Below are positions 1-9,495 of a stretch of DNA of 63,391 nucleotides, piece by piece. The stretch comes from Akkermansiaceae bacterium (GTDB lineage: Bacteria > Verrucomicrobiota > Verrucomicrobiia > Verrucomicrobiales > Akkermansiaceae). A program made the translations under genes and the position numbers. The DNA lies in NCBI GenBank assembly GCA_903827375.1, contig CAIKHZ010000252.1, positions 1 through 63,391 on the forward strand. The letters run 5' to 3'. The notes under the pieces were generated by a model. The model made no database searches. It saw only the letters and a list, made by a program, of their open reading frames with translations, and was not told the origin of the DNA. The number at the start of each line of letters is the position of its first letter. Position 1 is the first letter of the stretch.

Positions 1-26
1 CCGCCGGGTGGGCGGATAGAGTTGGA

Positions 27-113
27 GAGTAAGTCGCCGCATGACTCATCTGAAAATAGTGAAAAGCCTCAAATTTCAGGCATTGATAATCAACGGATTA
101 CAGCGACTTACTC
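27..113. repeat. 11-bp inverted repeat in the leading intergenic region
   Basis: The word gagtaagtcgc (27-37) returns as its exact reverse complement gcgacttactc (103-113), 65 bp apart. The segment 1-311 before the first gene otherwise shows no coding signal I can support. It could be a remnant of a mobile or REP-like element or a regulator site; nothing favours one reading. Confidence 0.4.
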
Positions 114-311
114 AGGAGCCAAAGGCGTTGTCGTTAGGTCACGTTCCGGAGCTATATGATCTCTTGCATGCTATCTGAGGGTTGCTTTTCCGCCATTTAA
201 CTTTTTTTGAGAATTTTGACTGATAGATATCATCCGTCGCTTTCGTTTAAGCATCGTCAATCTGTCGAATTTTCGCCGATTATCACTCCATCTTCCAATT
301 TTCATCCATCT

Positions 312-2951
312 ATGAGCCGACTCCATTTCTGCAACTTGCCACTAAGCCCCTCACTCCGCCTGTTTGCCCTTGCCTGCCTGTTGGTTTCCACCCTCGGAAC
401 TCCACCTTGTCAGGCCGACGTCAAAAGCGATTTCGTCCAGCCGCCGCTCAAGTTCCGCTCGCGGCCACTGTGGTTTTGGAACAATACTGCCGTCACGCCC
501 GCCGGCGTCGAGGAACAAATGCAGGGAGCCCGCGACAAGAGCGGCTATGGCGGCTTGGCACCCCTGCCATTCGGGGCCAAATTCACCCCGAAGTACCTCA
601 GCGACGAATACTTTGACCTCTATGGTGCCGCTGTCAACAAGGCCCGGGAGTTGGGCATGTTCATCACTATCTACGACGAATACGGGTTTCCCAGCGGCAG
701 TTGCGGTGCCAACATGGGCGATGGGATCCCGCGCTTCAAAAATAAATTCCCTGATGCCACCCTCCGCCGCCTCGATAAATTCGAGGACGTCCTCACCGGC
801 CCTGCTCCCTACTCCAAGGCACTGCCTCCAGGCAAACTCATGAGCCTCGTCGCCATGAACACCCATACCAAGGAACGCATTGATCTAACGAATAAGGCGG
901 TCGCTGGCAGCATCTCTTGGGATGTGCCCGCCGGATCGTGGAAAATCATGACATTTGTCTGCGTGTTAGACGGTGATCCTAACGTCGATTACCTCGACCC
1001 CGAGAGCTGTGCCAAGCTCGTCAGCATGGTCTATCAGCCGTATCACGACCGCTTTGCCAAGGACTTTGGAGCCACCATCGGCGGCGCGTTTTATGACGAA
1101 CCGACCCTCTACCGGGCCCAGGGCCGCACGTGGACGGACCGCTTCAACGAGACGTTCCAAGCCGCAAATGGTTTCAGCCCTACTCCCTATTATCCCGCAT
1201 TGTGGTATGACATCGGGCCGGAGACCCAGGCCGCCCGCAATTACCTCTTCGGCTGCCGCGCTCAAATGTACGCTGCTGGTTACGTCAAAACCGTTCAGGA
1301 CTGGTGCAGCGCCCACGGTGGCATCCCGCTGCTCGGCCATCAGGACCAGGAAAACGTCAAGAATCCCGTCGGCGTTTCTGGCGATCTGATGAAATCCTAC
1401 AAGTATCAGGATGTTCCGGGAATTGATAAAATCGGCTGGGACAATGACCCCGAGGCGTACTACAAAATCGTCAGCTCCGTGACCTATAACTGGGACAAGG
1501 CCCAGTCGATGACCGAAACCTATGGTGCCATGGGCAACCTCAGCTGGGACCGCTTGTACTCGGTGGTCATGGAACAATACGCCAAGGGCATCAACACCTT
1601 TGTCCCCCACGGCGTCTGGTATAACCTCGATAATATCACCTATCTCCCGGAATTGTCCTATCGCAATCCCCGCTACGCCGATGGTCTCTCCGCCTACAAC
1701 ACCTATATCGGCCGCCTCAACGTGTTGCTGCAGGCCCGCGGCCGCCATGTGGCGGACATCGCGCTGATCTATCCAATAGCCACGCTCCAGGCCGGATTCC
1801 ATTTTGACGGAGCCATCAGCCCGTATTCGGGTGGAGTCAACATCCCGGAGGCGGATTATATTTATCTGGGAGAACTGCTGGCCACCAAGGTTTGCCGGGA
1901 TTTTACCTTCCTGCACCCCGAAGTACTCGACGAGCGCTGCACCGTCCAGGGCGACACCCTCAAGCTCAATAACCCCATCAATTTCGAGGCCTACAAGGTG
2001 GTGATCCTGCCGGGCCACAAGACGATTCGCTGGAGCAATCTGCAAAAGCTCAAGGATTATTACGACAAGGGCGGCAGGGTCATTGCCACCGGCCAATTGC
2101 CGTGTCACTCTGCCGAATTTGGCCACGATGCAGACGTGGTGGCCACCATCCAGGCGATGTTTCCCAAGGCGACCCAACAAGTCCTCGCCACCGCTTGCTC
2201 AGAGTGGCGCGAGTCCGGTGCCTACGAGGCCGCCAAGGCGATTGATGGCAGCAAGGACAGCCATTGGGCACCGTCCGAAGAAGCCGCCAAGCAATGGTGG
2301 TTGGAAGTGGATTTTGGCAGTCCCCAAACATTCAACTCCTCCCTCATCGACGAGTCCTCAAAACGAATCACCGACTATCAGATTGAAGCATGGAACGGTT
2401 CCTCGTGGACGCCCTGCGCCAAGGGCACAAGCATTGGAACCGATAAGACGGACAAATTCCCGGCGGTCACCAGTTCGCGGGTTCGCCTAGTCATTGACGG
2501 TGTTTCCGGCGGAAACCCCGCCATCAGTGAGTTTGAGCTGCGCCTGAATGACGGCCCCAACCTTGCTCACAGTGATGCGCTCATGGTGCAGGAAAATCCC
2601 AAAGGCGGACGCGCTATCTATCTGAATTCACCGAATGAGACAAACCTCCGCCAAGCGCTCGATTTAGCCCGCAAAGTGTATGACGTGGATATTCAAAGCC
2701 AGCAGAAACTGCGCTATATCCACCGGGTGCTGAACAACCGCGACGTTTACTTCTTCGCCAATCTGGGCGACCAAGCGGCAGATGCCACGGTGCGCTTGCG
2801 CGGCAACTTCACCCCGGAGGCGTGGGACCCGCACACCGGTGAGTTTTCCGCACCGCAATTCACCCACACAACTGAGGATGGCGAGGCCGTGACCTGCGTG
2901 AAAGTGCCACTTGGCCCCGTTCACTCTCGCTTCATTATCAGCAAGGAGTGA
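312..2951 (+). CDS. secreted GH106-like glycoside hydrolase (putative alpha-L-rhamnosidase) with F5/8C domain
   Basis: Probable exported enzyme that removes rhamnose or related sugars from plant or algal polysaccharide. The start at 312 is preferred over an in-frame ATG at 207 because it places a clean signal peptide (hydrophobic LRLFALACLLVSTLG, then a small-residue cleavage region) at the N-terminus; 879 residues. The opening FRSRPLWFWN segment and the following sandwich/TIM-barrel-like region resemble GH106 and related verrucomicrobial glycosyl hydrolases. Residues about 626-745 look like an F5/8 type C (discoidin) carbohydrate-binding module, with AAKAIDGSKDSHW and WWLEVDFG. The sugar porter gene follows 73 bp downstream in the same direction, so a degradation-uptake pair is likely. 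The exact substrate is inferred, not visible. Confidence 0.75.
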   Translation: MSRLHFCNLPLSPSLRLFALACLLVSTLGTPPCQADVKSDFVQPPLKFRSRPLWFWNNTAVTPAGVEEQMQGARDKSGYGGLAPLPFGAKFTPKYLSDEYFDLYGAAVNKARELGMFITIYDEYGFPSGSCGANMGDGIPRFKNKFPDATLRRLDKFEDVLTGPAPYSKALPPGKLMSLVAMNTHTKERIDLTNKAVAGSISWDVPAGSWKIMTFVCVLDGDPNVDYLDPESCAKLVSMVYQPYHDRFAKDFGATIGGAFYDEPTLYRAQGRTWTDRFNETFQAANGFSPTPYYPALWYDIGPETQAARNYLFGCRAQMYAAGYVKTVQDWCSAHGGIPLLGHQDQENVKNPVGVSGDLMKSYKYQDVPGIDKIGWDNDPEAYYKIVSSVTYNWDKAQSMTETYGAMGNLSWDRLYSVVMEQYAKGINTFVPHGVWYNLDNITYLPELSYRNPRYADGLSAYNTYIGRLNVLLQARGRHVADIALIYPIATLQAGFHFDGAISPYSGGVNIPEADYIYLGELLATKVCRDFTFLHPEVLDERCTVQGDTLKLNNPINFEAYKVVILPGHKTIRWSNLQKLKDYYDKGGRVIATGQLPCHSAEFGHDADVVATIQAMFPKATQQVLATACSEWRESGAYEAAKAIDGSKDSHWAPSEEAAKQWWLEVDFGSPQTFNSSLIDESSKRITDYQIEAWNGSSWTPCAKGTSIGTDKTDKFPAVTSSRVRLVIDGVSGGNPAISEFELRLNDGPNLAHSDALMVQENPKGGRAIYLNSPNETNLRQALDLARKVYDVDIQSQQKLRYIHRVLNNRDVYFFANLGDQAADATVRLRGNFTPEAWDPHTGEFSAPQFTHTTEDGEAVTCVKVPLGPVHSRFIISKE

Positions 2952-3024
2952 GGCATGCTCTCTATCGCATTCGCGTGCTTTCCTCACCAAGCCCTATCCC
3001 TCAGCAACTCAAGCAACCCCCATC

Positions 3025-4782
3025 ATGACGACCCACTCGTTCCAATCAAATTCCAACGATAGCGCCCCGCAGACGCGCCTGGCCTATCTGTTGCCTATCT
3101 GCCTGGTGGCGACCTTCGGCGGCCTTCTGTTTGGCTTTGATACAGGCGTCATCTCCGGGGCCATCGAACCGCTCACCGCTAAGTTCGCTCTGGGCGATTT
3201 CATGAAAGGCTGGGCATCGGGCTGCGTGCTAATCGGTTGCGCGCTCGGCGTGCTCGTCGTCGGTCCGCTTTCCGACCGCTACGGCCGCAAACTCGCTATG
3301 TTTCTCGCGGCTCTCATGTTCTTTGTTTCATCTGTCGGCACATCTTTGCCCAATGATATCATCACCTTCATCATCTTCCGCTTCCTCGGCGGCATCGGCA
3401 TCGGCATCGCCTCCATCACCACTCCCATGTATATCGCCGAAATCTCCCCCGGCAATATCCGCGGCCGCCTGGTCGCCGTCAATCAAATCGCCATCGTCAG
3501 TGGACTTGCACTGGTCTATTTCGTCAACTACGGAATCGCCATTAAAGGACCGCAGTGGGCCGGTGTGACTCCTCCATCAGCTGCGCTTACGCGGCTCAAT
3601 CTGGCCCGTCTCACCCCTGCCATGTTAGATTCTCGACGCGGCACATTCACCCTGCCAGTGGGCTCCGACTGCGACGTGAAGTGCGGAATGAATGGCTCCT
3701 TGGGCGTGCTGGCAGACGCAAAGCAGATGAAACCAACTGCGGTGGCCCTCGCAAACATCGATGCCGTTAGCGCCACGCAATGTCAGGCGTCGATCCCCGA
3801 GAGCGCCCTGGCACGAGTGGATTGGGACGCATTCCATACCAGTGGCGGTGCTTACCCGCAGGCTGTGGTTACCGTGTTGGCCCCCGCCGAGGCTTGGAAT
3901 ATTCATCATGGTTGGCGCTGGATGTTTGCCGCTGGAATCTTGCCCTCCATGATCTTTGCTCTCATGTTGCTCGCTATCCCAGAAAGCCCGCGCTGGCTTA
4001 TCGAGAAACACCAAGATGACAAGGCCCGCCGTATTCTGGCCAAAGTCGCCGGCGAGCCGTTCGCCGCTGCTGAGTGTGCTGCCATCCGCGAAGCACTGGC
4101 TGGTGAGCAAGGCACCTGGCGCGAGTTGTTCTCCCCTCGTCTGGCGGTACCTCTCGGCCTGGGGGTAGCCTTGGCTATTCTCCAACAGATCACCGGGATC
4201 AACGTCTTCATGTACTTCGGCACCACCATCTTCAACAACCTAAGCAGTAAAACCGGCATCGATGCCGGCATGCTCAATCAAGCGATTATAGGCGGCTCTG
4301 GGGTCATCTTTACCGCCATTGCCATCGCCACTATCGACAAGTGGGGGCGCAAACCCCTGATGTTTGTGGGCAGCGCCGGCATGTTCGTCAGCCTTGTGGC
4401 CATGGGAGTGATGGCCCAGCAGATCAAGGATCCGGCATCGGCGGCATCACTCATGTTAGCATTTATCATCCTCTATATCGCCTGCTTCGGCCTCTCCGTC
4501 GGTCCCGTGGTGTGGGTGATTCTGTCAGAAATTTATCCCACCGCCATCCGCGGCCGCGCACTTGGCCTCGCCACGTTTTGCCTCTGGATCGCCGACTACA
4601 TCGTTACCCAGACGTTTCCCATCATGGATAAGAACGCATTCCTAGTGGCCAATTTCAAACATGCCTTCCCGTTTTATGTGTACGCTTTCTTTTGCTTGGT
4701 GCTCTTCGGCGTGATGTTCCTCGTGCCAGAAACCAAAGGCAGAACCCTCGAACAAATCGAGAAATTCTGGAACAAGAAGTGA
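3025..4782 (+). CDS. sugar porter family MFS transporter with large periplasmic insert
   Basis: Twelve-helix sugar:H+ symporter of the XylE/GalP type in the inner membrane. Visible family signatures are GGLLFGFDTGVISGA, SDRYGRK, PESPRWL, a second GRKPLM loop, LSEIYPTAIRGRA and PETKGRTLE. The ATG at 3025 is chosen because the region before it (from 2911) overlaps the upstream gene and has no sugar-porter character. The odd part is about 120 residues (roughly 172-292) inserted between helices 5 and 6, where relatives such as XylE have a short loop; the insert carries several Cys and looks extracytoplasmic. The gene probably forms an operon with the glycoside hydrolase upstream, so rhamnose or another released sugar is a plausible substrate. 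Confidence 0.85.
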   Translation: MTTHSFQSNSNDSAPQTRLAYLLPICLVATFGGLLFGFDTGVISGAIEPLTAKFALGDFMKGWASGCVLIGCALGVLVVGPLSDRYGRKLAMFLAALMFFVSSVGTSLPNDIITFIIFRFLGGIGIGIASITTPMYIAEISPGNIRGRLVAVNQIAIVSGLALVYFVNYGIAIKGPQWAGVTPPSAALTRLNLARLTPAMLDSRRGTFTLPVGSDCDVKCGMNGSLGVLADAKQMKPTAVALANIDAVSATQCQASIPESALARVDWDAFHTSGGAYPQAVVTVLAPAEAWNIHHGWRWMFAAGILPSMIFALMLLAIPESPRWLIEKHQDDKARRILAKVAGEPFAAAECAAIREALAGEQGTWRELFSPRLAVPLGLGVALAILQQITGINVFMYFGTTIFNNLSSKTGIDAGMLNQAIIGGSGVIFTAIAIATIDKWGRKPLMFVGSAGMFVSLVAMGVMAQQIKDPASAASLMLAFIILYIACFGLSVGPVVWVILSEIYPTAIRGRALGLATFCLWIADYIVTQTFPIMDKNAFLVANFKHAFPFYVYAFFCLVLFGVMFLVPETKGRTLEQIEKFWNKK

Positions 4783-5006
4783 CCCACCAGCCCTTCCGAT
4801 CTGCTGCCATTCACCCCGTCTCCTCTGCGAATCGGTATTTGTCAGTCAGTGTTGCACGCAAGTGCCTAGCGGGACAACTCGCCTCTAACCCCTTATGGAT
4901 ATTTTTTCACAAATCCAGCAATAATATCGAAATCGTGCTTGAAATGCGCCTTGACATCAGGTAGAGACGGGTCGGGACTACCCTGAATAACAAAAAATCA
5001 AGCACC

Positions 5007-5267
5007 ATGAAATCCATCAAAAATCTGACTCGTTTCACTTATGAAACTGCGGCCTTCCAGGGCTGGCGTTTATCCATCAGCCGCGCCGGTGCGGTGTTCA
5101 CCAAGTATTTTTCTGACAAGAAACACGGTGGTGAAAAGGAGTCTTTTGCTGCCGCGGAGAGCGCCTTGGCCAGCCTGAATGCTATTCTAGAAGGTGCCAA
5201 GCGAGTCAACGGCAAGCATACGGCAGCCACTATCCGCAAGATTGAGAAAATTCTCGAGTCAGCGTAG
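5007..5267 (+). CDS. small AP2-like domain protein
   Basis: An 86-residue basic protein. The central stretch GWRLSISRAG followed by KYFSDKKHGGEKES and an Ala-rich helix resembles the AP2-like DNA-binding fold found in bacterial and phage proteins (three strands with a conserved FSD..GG turn, then a helix). It is a stand-alone domain, not attached to an integrase or nuclease. A TTGACA at 4951-4956 could be part of its promoter, though no good -10 is visible at the right spacing. DNA binding is an inference from this weak family resemblance; alternatives are a small structural or toxin-antitoxin-like protein. Confidence 0.6.
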   Translation: MKSIKNLTRFTYETAAFQGWRLSISRAGAVFTKYFSDKKHGGEKESFAAAESALASLNAILEGAKRVNGKHTAATIRKIEKILESA

Positions 5268-5305
5268 TTGCTGGATAGGCTCACCCTCGTTCTTAGTGCT
5301 TGCCC

Positions 5306-5409
5306 CGTGCTTTTTCGAGGCGAAGCACGCGAGGGGAGGGGGGCTCCCGCGCTCATATGCGGAAACGGTATTCGCTTCAAGTCACTCTACTCAGTGTTCG
5401 TTCACTGAG
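5306..5409. other. two small hairpins between the AP2-like gene and rpoN
   Basis: Perfect 7-bp stems occur at 5306-5312/5323-5329 (cgtgctt/aagcacg) and 5390-5396/5403-5409 (ctcagtg/cactgag). Neither is followed by a T tract, so they are weak candidates for termination of the upstream gene; the second sits about 55 bp before the sigma-54 promoter. Confidence 0.3.
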
Positions 5410-5465
5410 TGCTGATCTTGAGCCCGAAGCATCAGCCCGATGGGAGATTTGAAAAATCAGAGGAT

Positions 5466-5482
5466 TTGGCACGTAATTTGCT
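5466..5482 (+). promoter_or_regulatory. sigma-54 (-24/-12) promoter of rpoN
   Basis: TTGGCACG, four bases, then TTGCT: a full match to the sigma-54 consensus with the required 10-bp GG-to-GC spacing. Transcription would start near 5493, giving a 16-nt leader that begins with the purine-rich AAGGAAG in front of the ATG at 5509. Because the gene behind it encodes sigma-54 itself, this indicates positive autoregulation through an enhancer-binding protein that is not seen in the window. Confidence 0.85.
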
Positions 5483-5508
5483 TTATTTTTTGAAGGAAGC
5501 CGGTTTAG

Positions 5509-6936
5509 ATGAGTTGCGGCAAGCCGTTTCCCATCATGTCTCAGGCCTCACTTCAGCAGTCCTTCTCCCAGCAGCAAACTCTTGCGCCACAGATGCGCAA
5601 GAGTCTGGAGATTTTGCAGGCTGGCACCTTGGAACTGGCGCAACTGCTCCGGCAGGCTCTCGAAAGCAATCCGCTGCTGGAGGAATGCATCGAATCCGTA
5701 TCGTTGGACGCCGATGCTCCCGATCCGGAGACGGCGGACTCTTTGGAGCATCTCAACGAGACGGATGACGACTGGCGGGATAACGCCATCACCAGTGGAC
5801 AGGCCATCTCTCGGAGCCAGGATGACGAGGAGCGCCGACAACATTTCTACGATTCGATCGTCGCCCCGGAATCCTTGCAGCAGCACTTGCAACTACAACT
5901 CGACCTGTCAATGATCGATCCTGAGCTGCGCCAGGCTGCACAGGCAATTTTGGGCAATCTCGACGCACGAGGCTTTCTCGATTTGCCGATCAAGGAATTG
6001 GGCATTCGCCTCGGCTTGAAGGCTGCGCCCTTGGATGCTGCCCTCAGGCTGGTGCAGTCATTTCACCCACCAGGGGTCGGCGCGGCCGGCATGATCGACT
6101 CCCTGCTGCTGCAACTCGAACACACCGGGCACAAAAAAAGCCTCGAATACAAGATTGTTCGCGATCATCTTGAGCCCTTGGCTCGCAAGCACTACGCGCA
6201 AATCGCCCGAGCTCTGGGCACCAGCGAAGAACGCATTGCCGAAGCTGCTGCGAGCATCGGCCACCTTTCGCTCAACCCCGGGGGCGAGTTTGAGCCCACC
6301 GAAAACCCGCATATTCTGCCCGATGTGATCATTGAGCGCGAGGTGGGCGGCCGGTGGCTCGCGCAGCTTACCAACGAGCACTTGCCGAACCTGCGCCTCA
6401 ATGATTTCTACAAGGATATGGTTGGCAGCAGTGGCGTGGATGCCAAGACCCGGCAATACCTGCGCGATCAAATCAGCGACGGCCGCAGCTTGATCCGCGC
6501 TATCTCCTTGCGCCAGGAAACCATCCTCGCAATCGCTCACAAAATCATTGAGCACCAACTACTTTTTCTGGAAAAAGGCCCGCGCCATCTGCGCCCGCTG
6601 ACCATGACGAGCATCGCCGAGGAGCTCAACATGCACAACGCCACCATCTCCCGTGCAGTGGCCGGCAAGTACCTGCTCACCCCGCACGGACTTATGGAAA
6701 TGCGGGCCTTTTTCACCTCCGGCTACCAAACAGACGGTGGCGTGGAAGTCTCCAACACCGGTGTGCGCCAAGCCATCCAACAACTCATCGCCCGCGAAAA
6801 CCCGATCAAGCCGCTGACAGATGCGGCCCTAACTAGAAAACTTGCGGCTCAAGGCATTGAGATTGCCCGGCGCACTGTCGCCAAATATCGCGAGCAACTG
6901 AATATCCTGCCCGTTCACCTGCGCAAGTCAACCTGA
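5509..6936 (+). CDS. rpoN: RNA polymerase sigma-54 factor
   Basis: Alternative sigma factor that directs RNA polymerase to -24/-12 promoters and needs an AAA+ activator. At 475 residues it has family length. The N-terminal activator-interacting region is Gln-rich (LQQSFSQQQTLAPQMRKSLEILQAGTLELAQ split over the first 50 residues), followed by an acidic stretch, the core-binding region and a C-terminal RpoN box (ARRTVAKYRE near residue 455). The start at 5509 is supported by an AAGGAAG at good spacing; an ATG at 5536 (MSQASLQQ) is the alternative. It stands alone, convergent with bipA 20 bp away, and is preceded by its own class of promoter. Confidence 0.95.
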   Translation: MSCGKPFPIMSQASLQQSFSQQQTLAPQMRKSLEILQAGTLELAQLLRQALESNPLLEECIESVSLDADAPDPETADSLEHLNETDDDWRDNAITSGQAISRSQDDEERRQHFYDSIVAPESLQQHLQLQLDLSMIDPELRQAAQAILGNLDARGFLDLPIKELGIRLGLKAAPLDAALRLVQSFHPPGVGAAGMIDSLLLQLEHTGHKKSLEYKIVRDHLEPLARKHYAQIARALGTSEERIAEAAASIGHLSLNPGGEFEPTENPHILPDVIIEREVGGRWLAQLTNEHLPNLRLNDFYKDMVGSSGVDAKTRQYLRDQISDGRSLIRAISLRQETILAIAHKIIEHQLLFLEKGPRHLRPLTMTSIAEELNMHNATISRAVAGKYLLTPHGLMEMRAFFTSGYQTDGGVEVSNTGVRQAIQQLIARENPIKPLTDAALTRKLAAQGIEIARRTVAKYREQLNILPVHLRKST

Positions 6937-6955
6937 GTCATAAGCCGCCGGAATG

Positions 6956-8806
6956 TCATCCGCGTTTACTGCGGTCTTCGGCGGCTTGGGTGGTGCCTTT
7001 GGCGGCGCGTTTGCGGGCATTGGCATCAAGTACCCGCTTGCGCAATCGGATGTTCTTAGGCGTGGCTTCCACCAGCTCATCCACATCGATGTACTCGATG
7101 GCCCGCTCTAACGAAAATCGGATCGGAGGGGTTAGTTTGGAAGTTTTGTCCTTGCCGGACGAGCGCATGTTATCGAGGTGCTTTTCCTTGACCGGGTTGA
7201 CTGGCAGATCGCCGACGCGGGGGTTTTCGCCGACGAGCATGCCGGCATAGATGGCGTCGCCTGGTCCGACAAACAATTTGCCTCGGTCTTCGAGGGTTTG
7301 CAGCGAGTAAGGGGTAGCCAAACCGGCATCCATCGAAACAAGGGTGCCCGTGGTGCGGTTGGTGATCTCTCCCGCGTACTCGGCGTATTGCTTGAACAAA
7401 TGGCTCATGATGCCATGGCCAGAGGTTAGATTAACCAACTCGGTTTCAAAACCAATCAAGCCACGGGTCGGAATAACCGCCTGAATAAATGTTCGCCCAC
7501 TTGGTTCCGTATCCATATGTTCCATCAAGCCTTTGCGATTGGCCATGATTTTGAGAATGCCTTGAGTGAAATCCCCAGGTGCTTCGATGTAGAGGGTTTC
7601 AAAGGGCTCTAGCAGTTTGCCCGCATCATCGCGGCGGAAAATGACCATTGGGCGGGAGACGAGGACTTCGAAGCCCTCGCGGCGCATTTGTTCAACGAGC
7701 ACGGCGATTTGCATCGCTCCGCGGGCAGACACATTGAAAATGCCGGATTGATCCGTGTCCTCAACCTGAATCGAGATATTGGTTTTTAACTCGCGCATCA
7801 ACCGGTCGCGAACGGCGCGGGATGTGACGTGCTTGCCCTCACGTCCGGCGAGCGGACCATCGTTGATAGAGAACTGCATCTGGACGGTGGGCGGATCGAT
7901 TGCGACGAATGGCAGCGGCTCCATGTCCGGCGAGGCCGAGAGGGTCTCGCCAATGTCGATGCTTTCAATGCCCGCCGCAATGCCGACGATGCCGCCTGCG
8001 CCGCAGCCTTCCGAGTCGGTCGTGGCCAACCCGGAGTAGGTGAAGGTCTTCATCACTTTGGATTGCTGTTTGCTGCCGTCCTTGCGCAACAACCAAATGG
8101 TGTCGCCCTTTTTGACGTCACCTCCAAGGATTTTTCCGATCGCCACTCGGCCTACGTAGTCATCCCACTCGATGTTAGATACGAGCATGTGAAATGCTGC
8201 CGCAGGATCCGCCTTGGGTTCCGGGATGAACTCAACAATTTTCTTCAACAGAGGGATGCAGTCCACGCGATCATCCTCCGGGTGGTCCATGAAGTAGCCG
8301 TCGCGTGCCGAGCCATAAACAAAGGGGGCGTTGAATTGGTCGTCATTGGCATCCAGATCGAGGAACAACTCAAGCACCTGGTCGTGGACCCTGAGCGGCT
8401 CGGAGAGCGGCCGATCAATCTTGTTGATGACGACGATGGGCTTGAGGCCCTCCTCCATCGCCTTTCGCAGCACGAAGCGGGTCTGGGCTTGGGGGCCACC
8501 AGAGGCATCGACGACGAGCAGCACGCCATCGACCATTTTCATGACTCGCTCGACTTCGGCCCCGAAGTCGGCGTGGCCCGGGGTATCGACGATGTTGATG
8601 GTGTAGCCCTCCCAGTGGACTGAGGTATTCTTAGCCTTGATGGTGATGCCCTTTTCGCGCTCGAGGTCCATCGAATCCATGGCTCGCTCGGTGACGGCTT
8701 GGTTCTCACGGTAGGTGCCACCAGCTTGAAGAAGCTGGTCCACGAGGGTGGTCTTACCATGGTCAACATGGGCGATAATAGCGAGATTTCTGATTTTCAG
8801 GGACAT
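6956..8806 (-). CDS. typA: translational GTPase TypA/BipA
   Basis: Ribosome-associated GTPase of the EF-G family, involved in 50S assembly and growth under stress or low temperature. The start at 8806 gives MSLKIRNLAIIAHVDHGKTT, the family's usual N-terminus with the G1 motif HVDHGKTT; 616 residues. DTPGHADF (G3) and NKIDRP (G4) follow, then domains II, III and V and the BipA-specific C-terminal domain. The open frame continues upstream past 8806 for about 250 codons, but that extension is the antisense shadow of the next gene and carries no TypA sequence. Ends convergent with rpoN. Confidence 0.96.
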   Translation of the reverse strand: MSLKIRNLAIIAHVDHGKTTLVDQLLQAGGTYRENQAVTERAMDSMDLEREKGITIKAKNTSVHWEGYTINIVDTPGHADFGAEVERVMKMVDGVLLVVDASGGPQAQTRFVLRKAMEEGLKPIVVINKIDRPLSEPLRVHDQVLELFLDLDANDDQFNAPFVYGSARDGYFMDHPEDDRVDCIPLLKKIVEFIPEPKADPAAAFHMLVSNIEWDDYVGRVAIGKILGGDVKKGDTIWLLRKDGSKQQSKVMKTFTYSGLATTDSEGCGAGGIVGIAAGIESIDIGETLSASPDMEPLPFVAIDPPTVQMQFSINDGPLAGREGKHVTSRAVRDRLMRELKTNISIQVEDTDQSGIFNVSARGAMQIAVLVEQMRREGFEVLVSRPMVIFRRDDAGKLLEPFETLYIEAPGDFTQGILKIMANRKGLMEHMDTEPSGRTFIQAVIPTRGLIGFETELVNLTSGHGIMSHLFKQYAEYAGEITNRTTGTLVSMDAGLATPYSLQTLEDRGKLFVGPGDAIYAGMLVGENPRVGDLPVNPVKEKHLDNMRSSGKDKTSKLTPPIRFSLERAIEYIDVDELVEATPKNIRLRKRVLDANARKRAAKGTTQAAEDRSKRG

Positions 8807-8965
8807 GCGGCGATTGGGGGAATGGAACGAGCTTAACGTGCGGGGAGCGGGTCTATGCACGCCTTTCCTGCAGGTTGCAAGACAGGATTCGGGAAAATCC
8901 GAGAAATTCCGAGTGCAAATTTGAGAAATGAGACAAATTCTGTCTGCAAGGGCGATTTTCGAAGC

Positions 8966-9436
8966 ATGACACTCGCTCGCTGTATATTTTCGTTGGCCTT
9001 CGTCGCAAGCCTTGTGGCCGCCCAGCCCAGTTTTGCAAAACGCGCCGCGCCGGTGCCAGTGGCACCCTTGGTGGTTGGAGAAACCACCTTCCGAGTCGCA
9101 CATTCTCCTCTCGGGCTGGTTGAGGCCGTGGACACCAAGAGCGGCAACCCTCTTTGGACGAAGCAGATTTATGTGACACGCTATGACCCGGCTCTTGAAC
9201 GCGACGTCCAGGACCGCTTCATCACCGGTCTGCGTGCGGAAGATGGCGGCATCATCGTCACCGTCGAAGGGGGGGGCGAGTATTTGCTCAACCGAGGCTC
9301 GCTGGAAGTAACCCGTCGCGAAGCCCAGCCCAAGTCCGAAACCCAGTCCAAGCCCGAAACCCAGTCCAAGCCCGAAGCTCTGCCCAAGCGCGATACCCTG
9401 CCTAGGGCCAAGGCCTCGCCCAAGGCTGGAAGCTAG
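8966..9436 (+). CDS. hypothetical exported protein with Gln/Lys/Pro-rich tail
   Basis: A 156-residue protein of unknown function. The start at 8966 gives a classical signal peptide (FSLAFVASLVAAQPSFA); an earlier in-frame start at 8855 would bury it. The middle contains PLGLVEAVDTKSGNPLWTKQ and YDPALERDVQDRFITGL, which reads like a single beta-propeller blade (compare PQQ-type DTxTGxxLW), so it may be a periplasmic single-repeat domain. The C-terminus has about three PKSETQSKPE-type repeats, a low-complexity linker that could touch peptidoglycan or the envelope. It is divergent from typA, sharing the intergenic region 8807-8965. Confidence 0.7.
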   Translation: MTLARCIFSLAFVASLVAAQPSFAKRAAPVPVAPLVVGETTFRVAHSPLGLVEAVDTKSGNPLWTKQIYVTRYDPALERDVQDRFITGLRAEDGGIIVTVEGGGEYLLNRGSLEVTRREAQPKSETQSKPETQSKPEALPKRDTLPRAKASPKAGS

Positions 9437-9495
9437 GGGAAAATGTGTCACTTTCTTGACGAGCTTGTCGCAGTGGGGTTTGCTGCCGCCGCGCC

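Noticed and set aside
966-2180. 404-codon open frame antisense to the glycoside hydrolase gene
   Set aside because: No domain or signal; the plus-strand gene has a signal peptide and clear enzyme and F5/8C features.
7829-8623. 264-codon open frame antisense to typA
   Set aside because: Shadow of a strongly conserved gene; composition is not protein-like.
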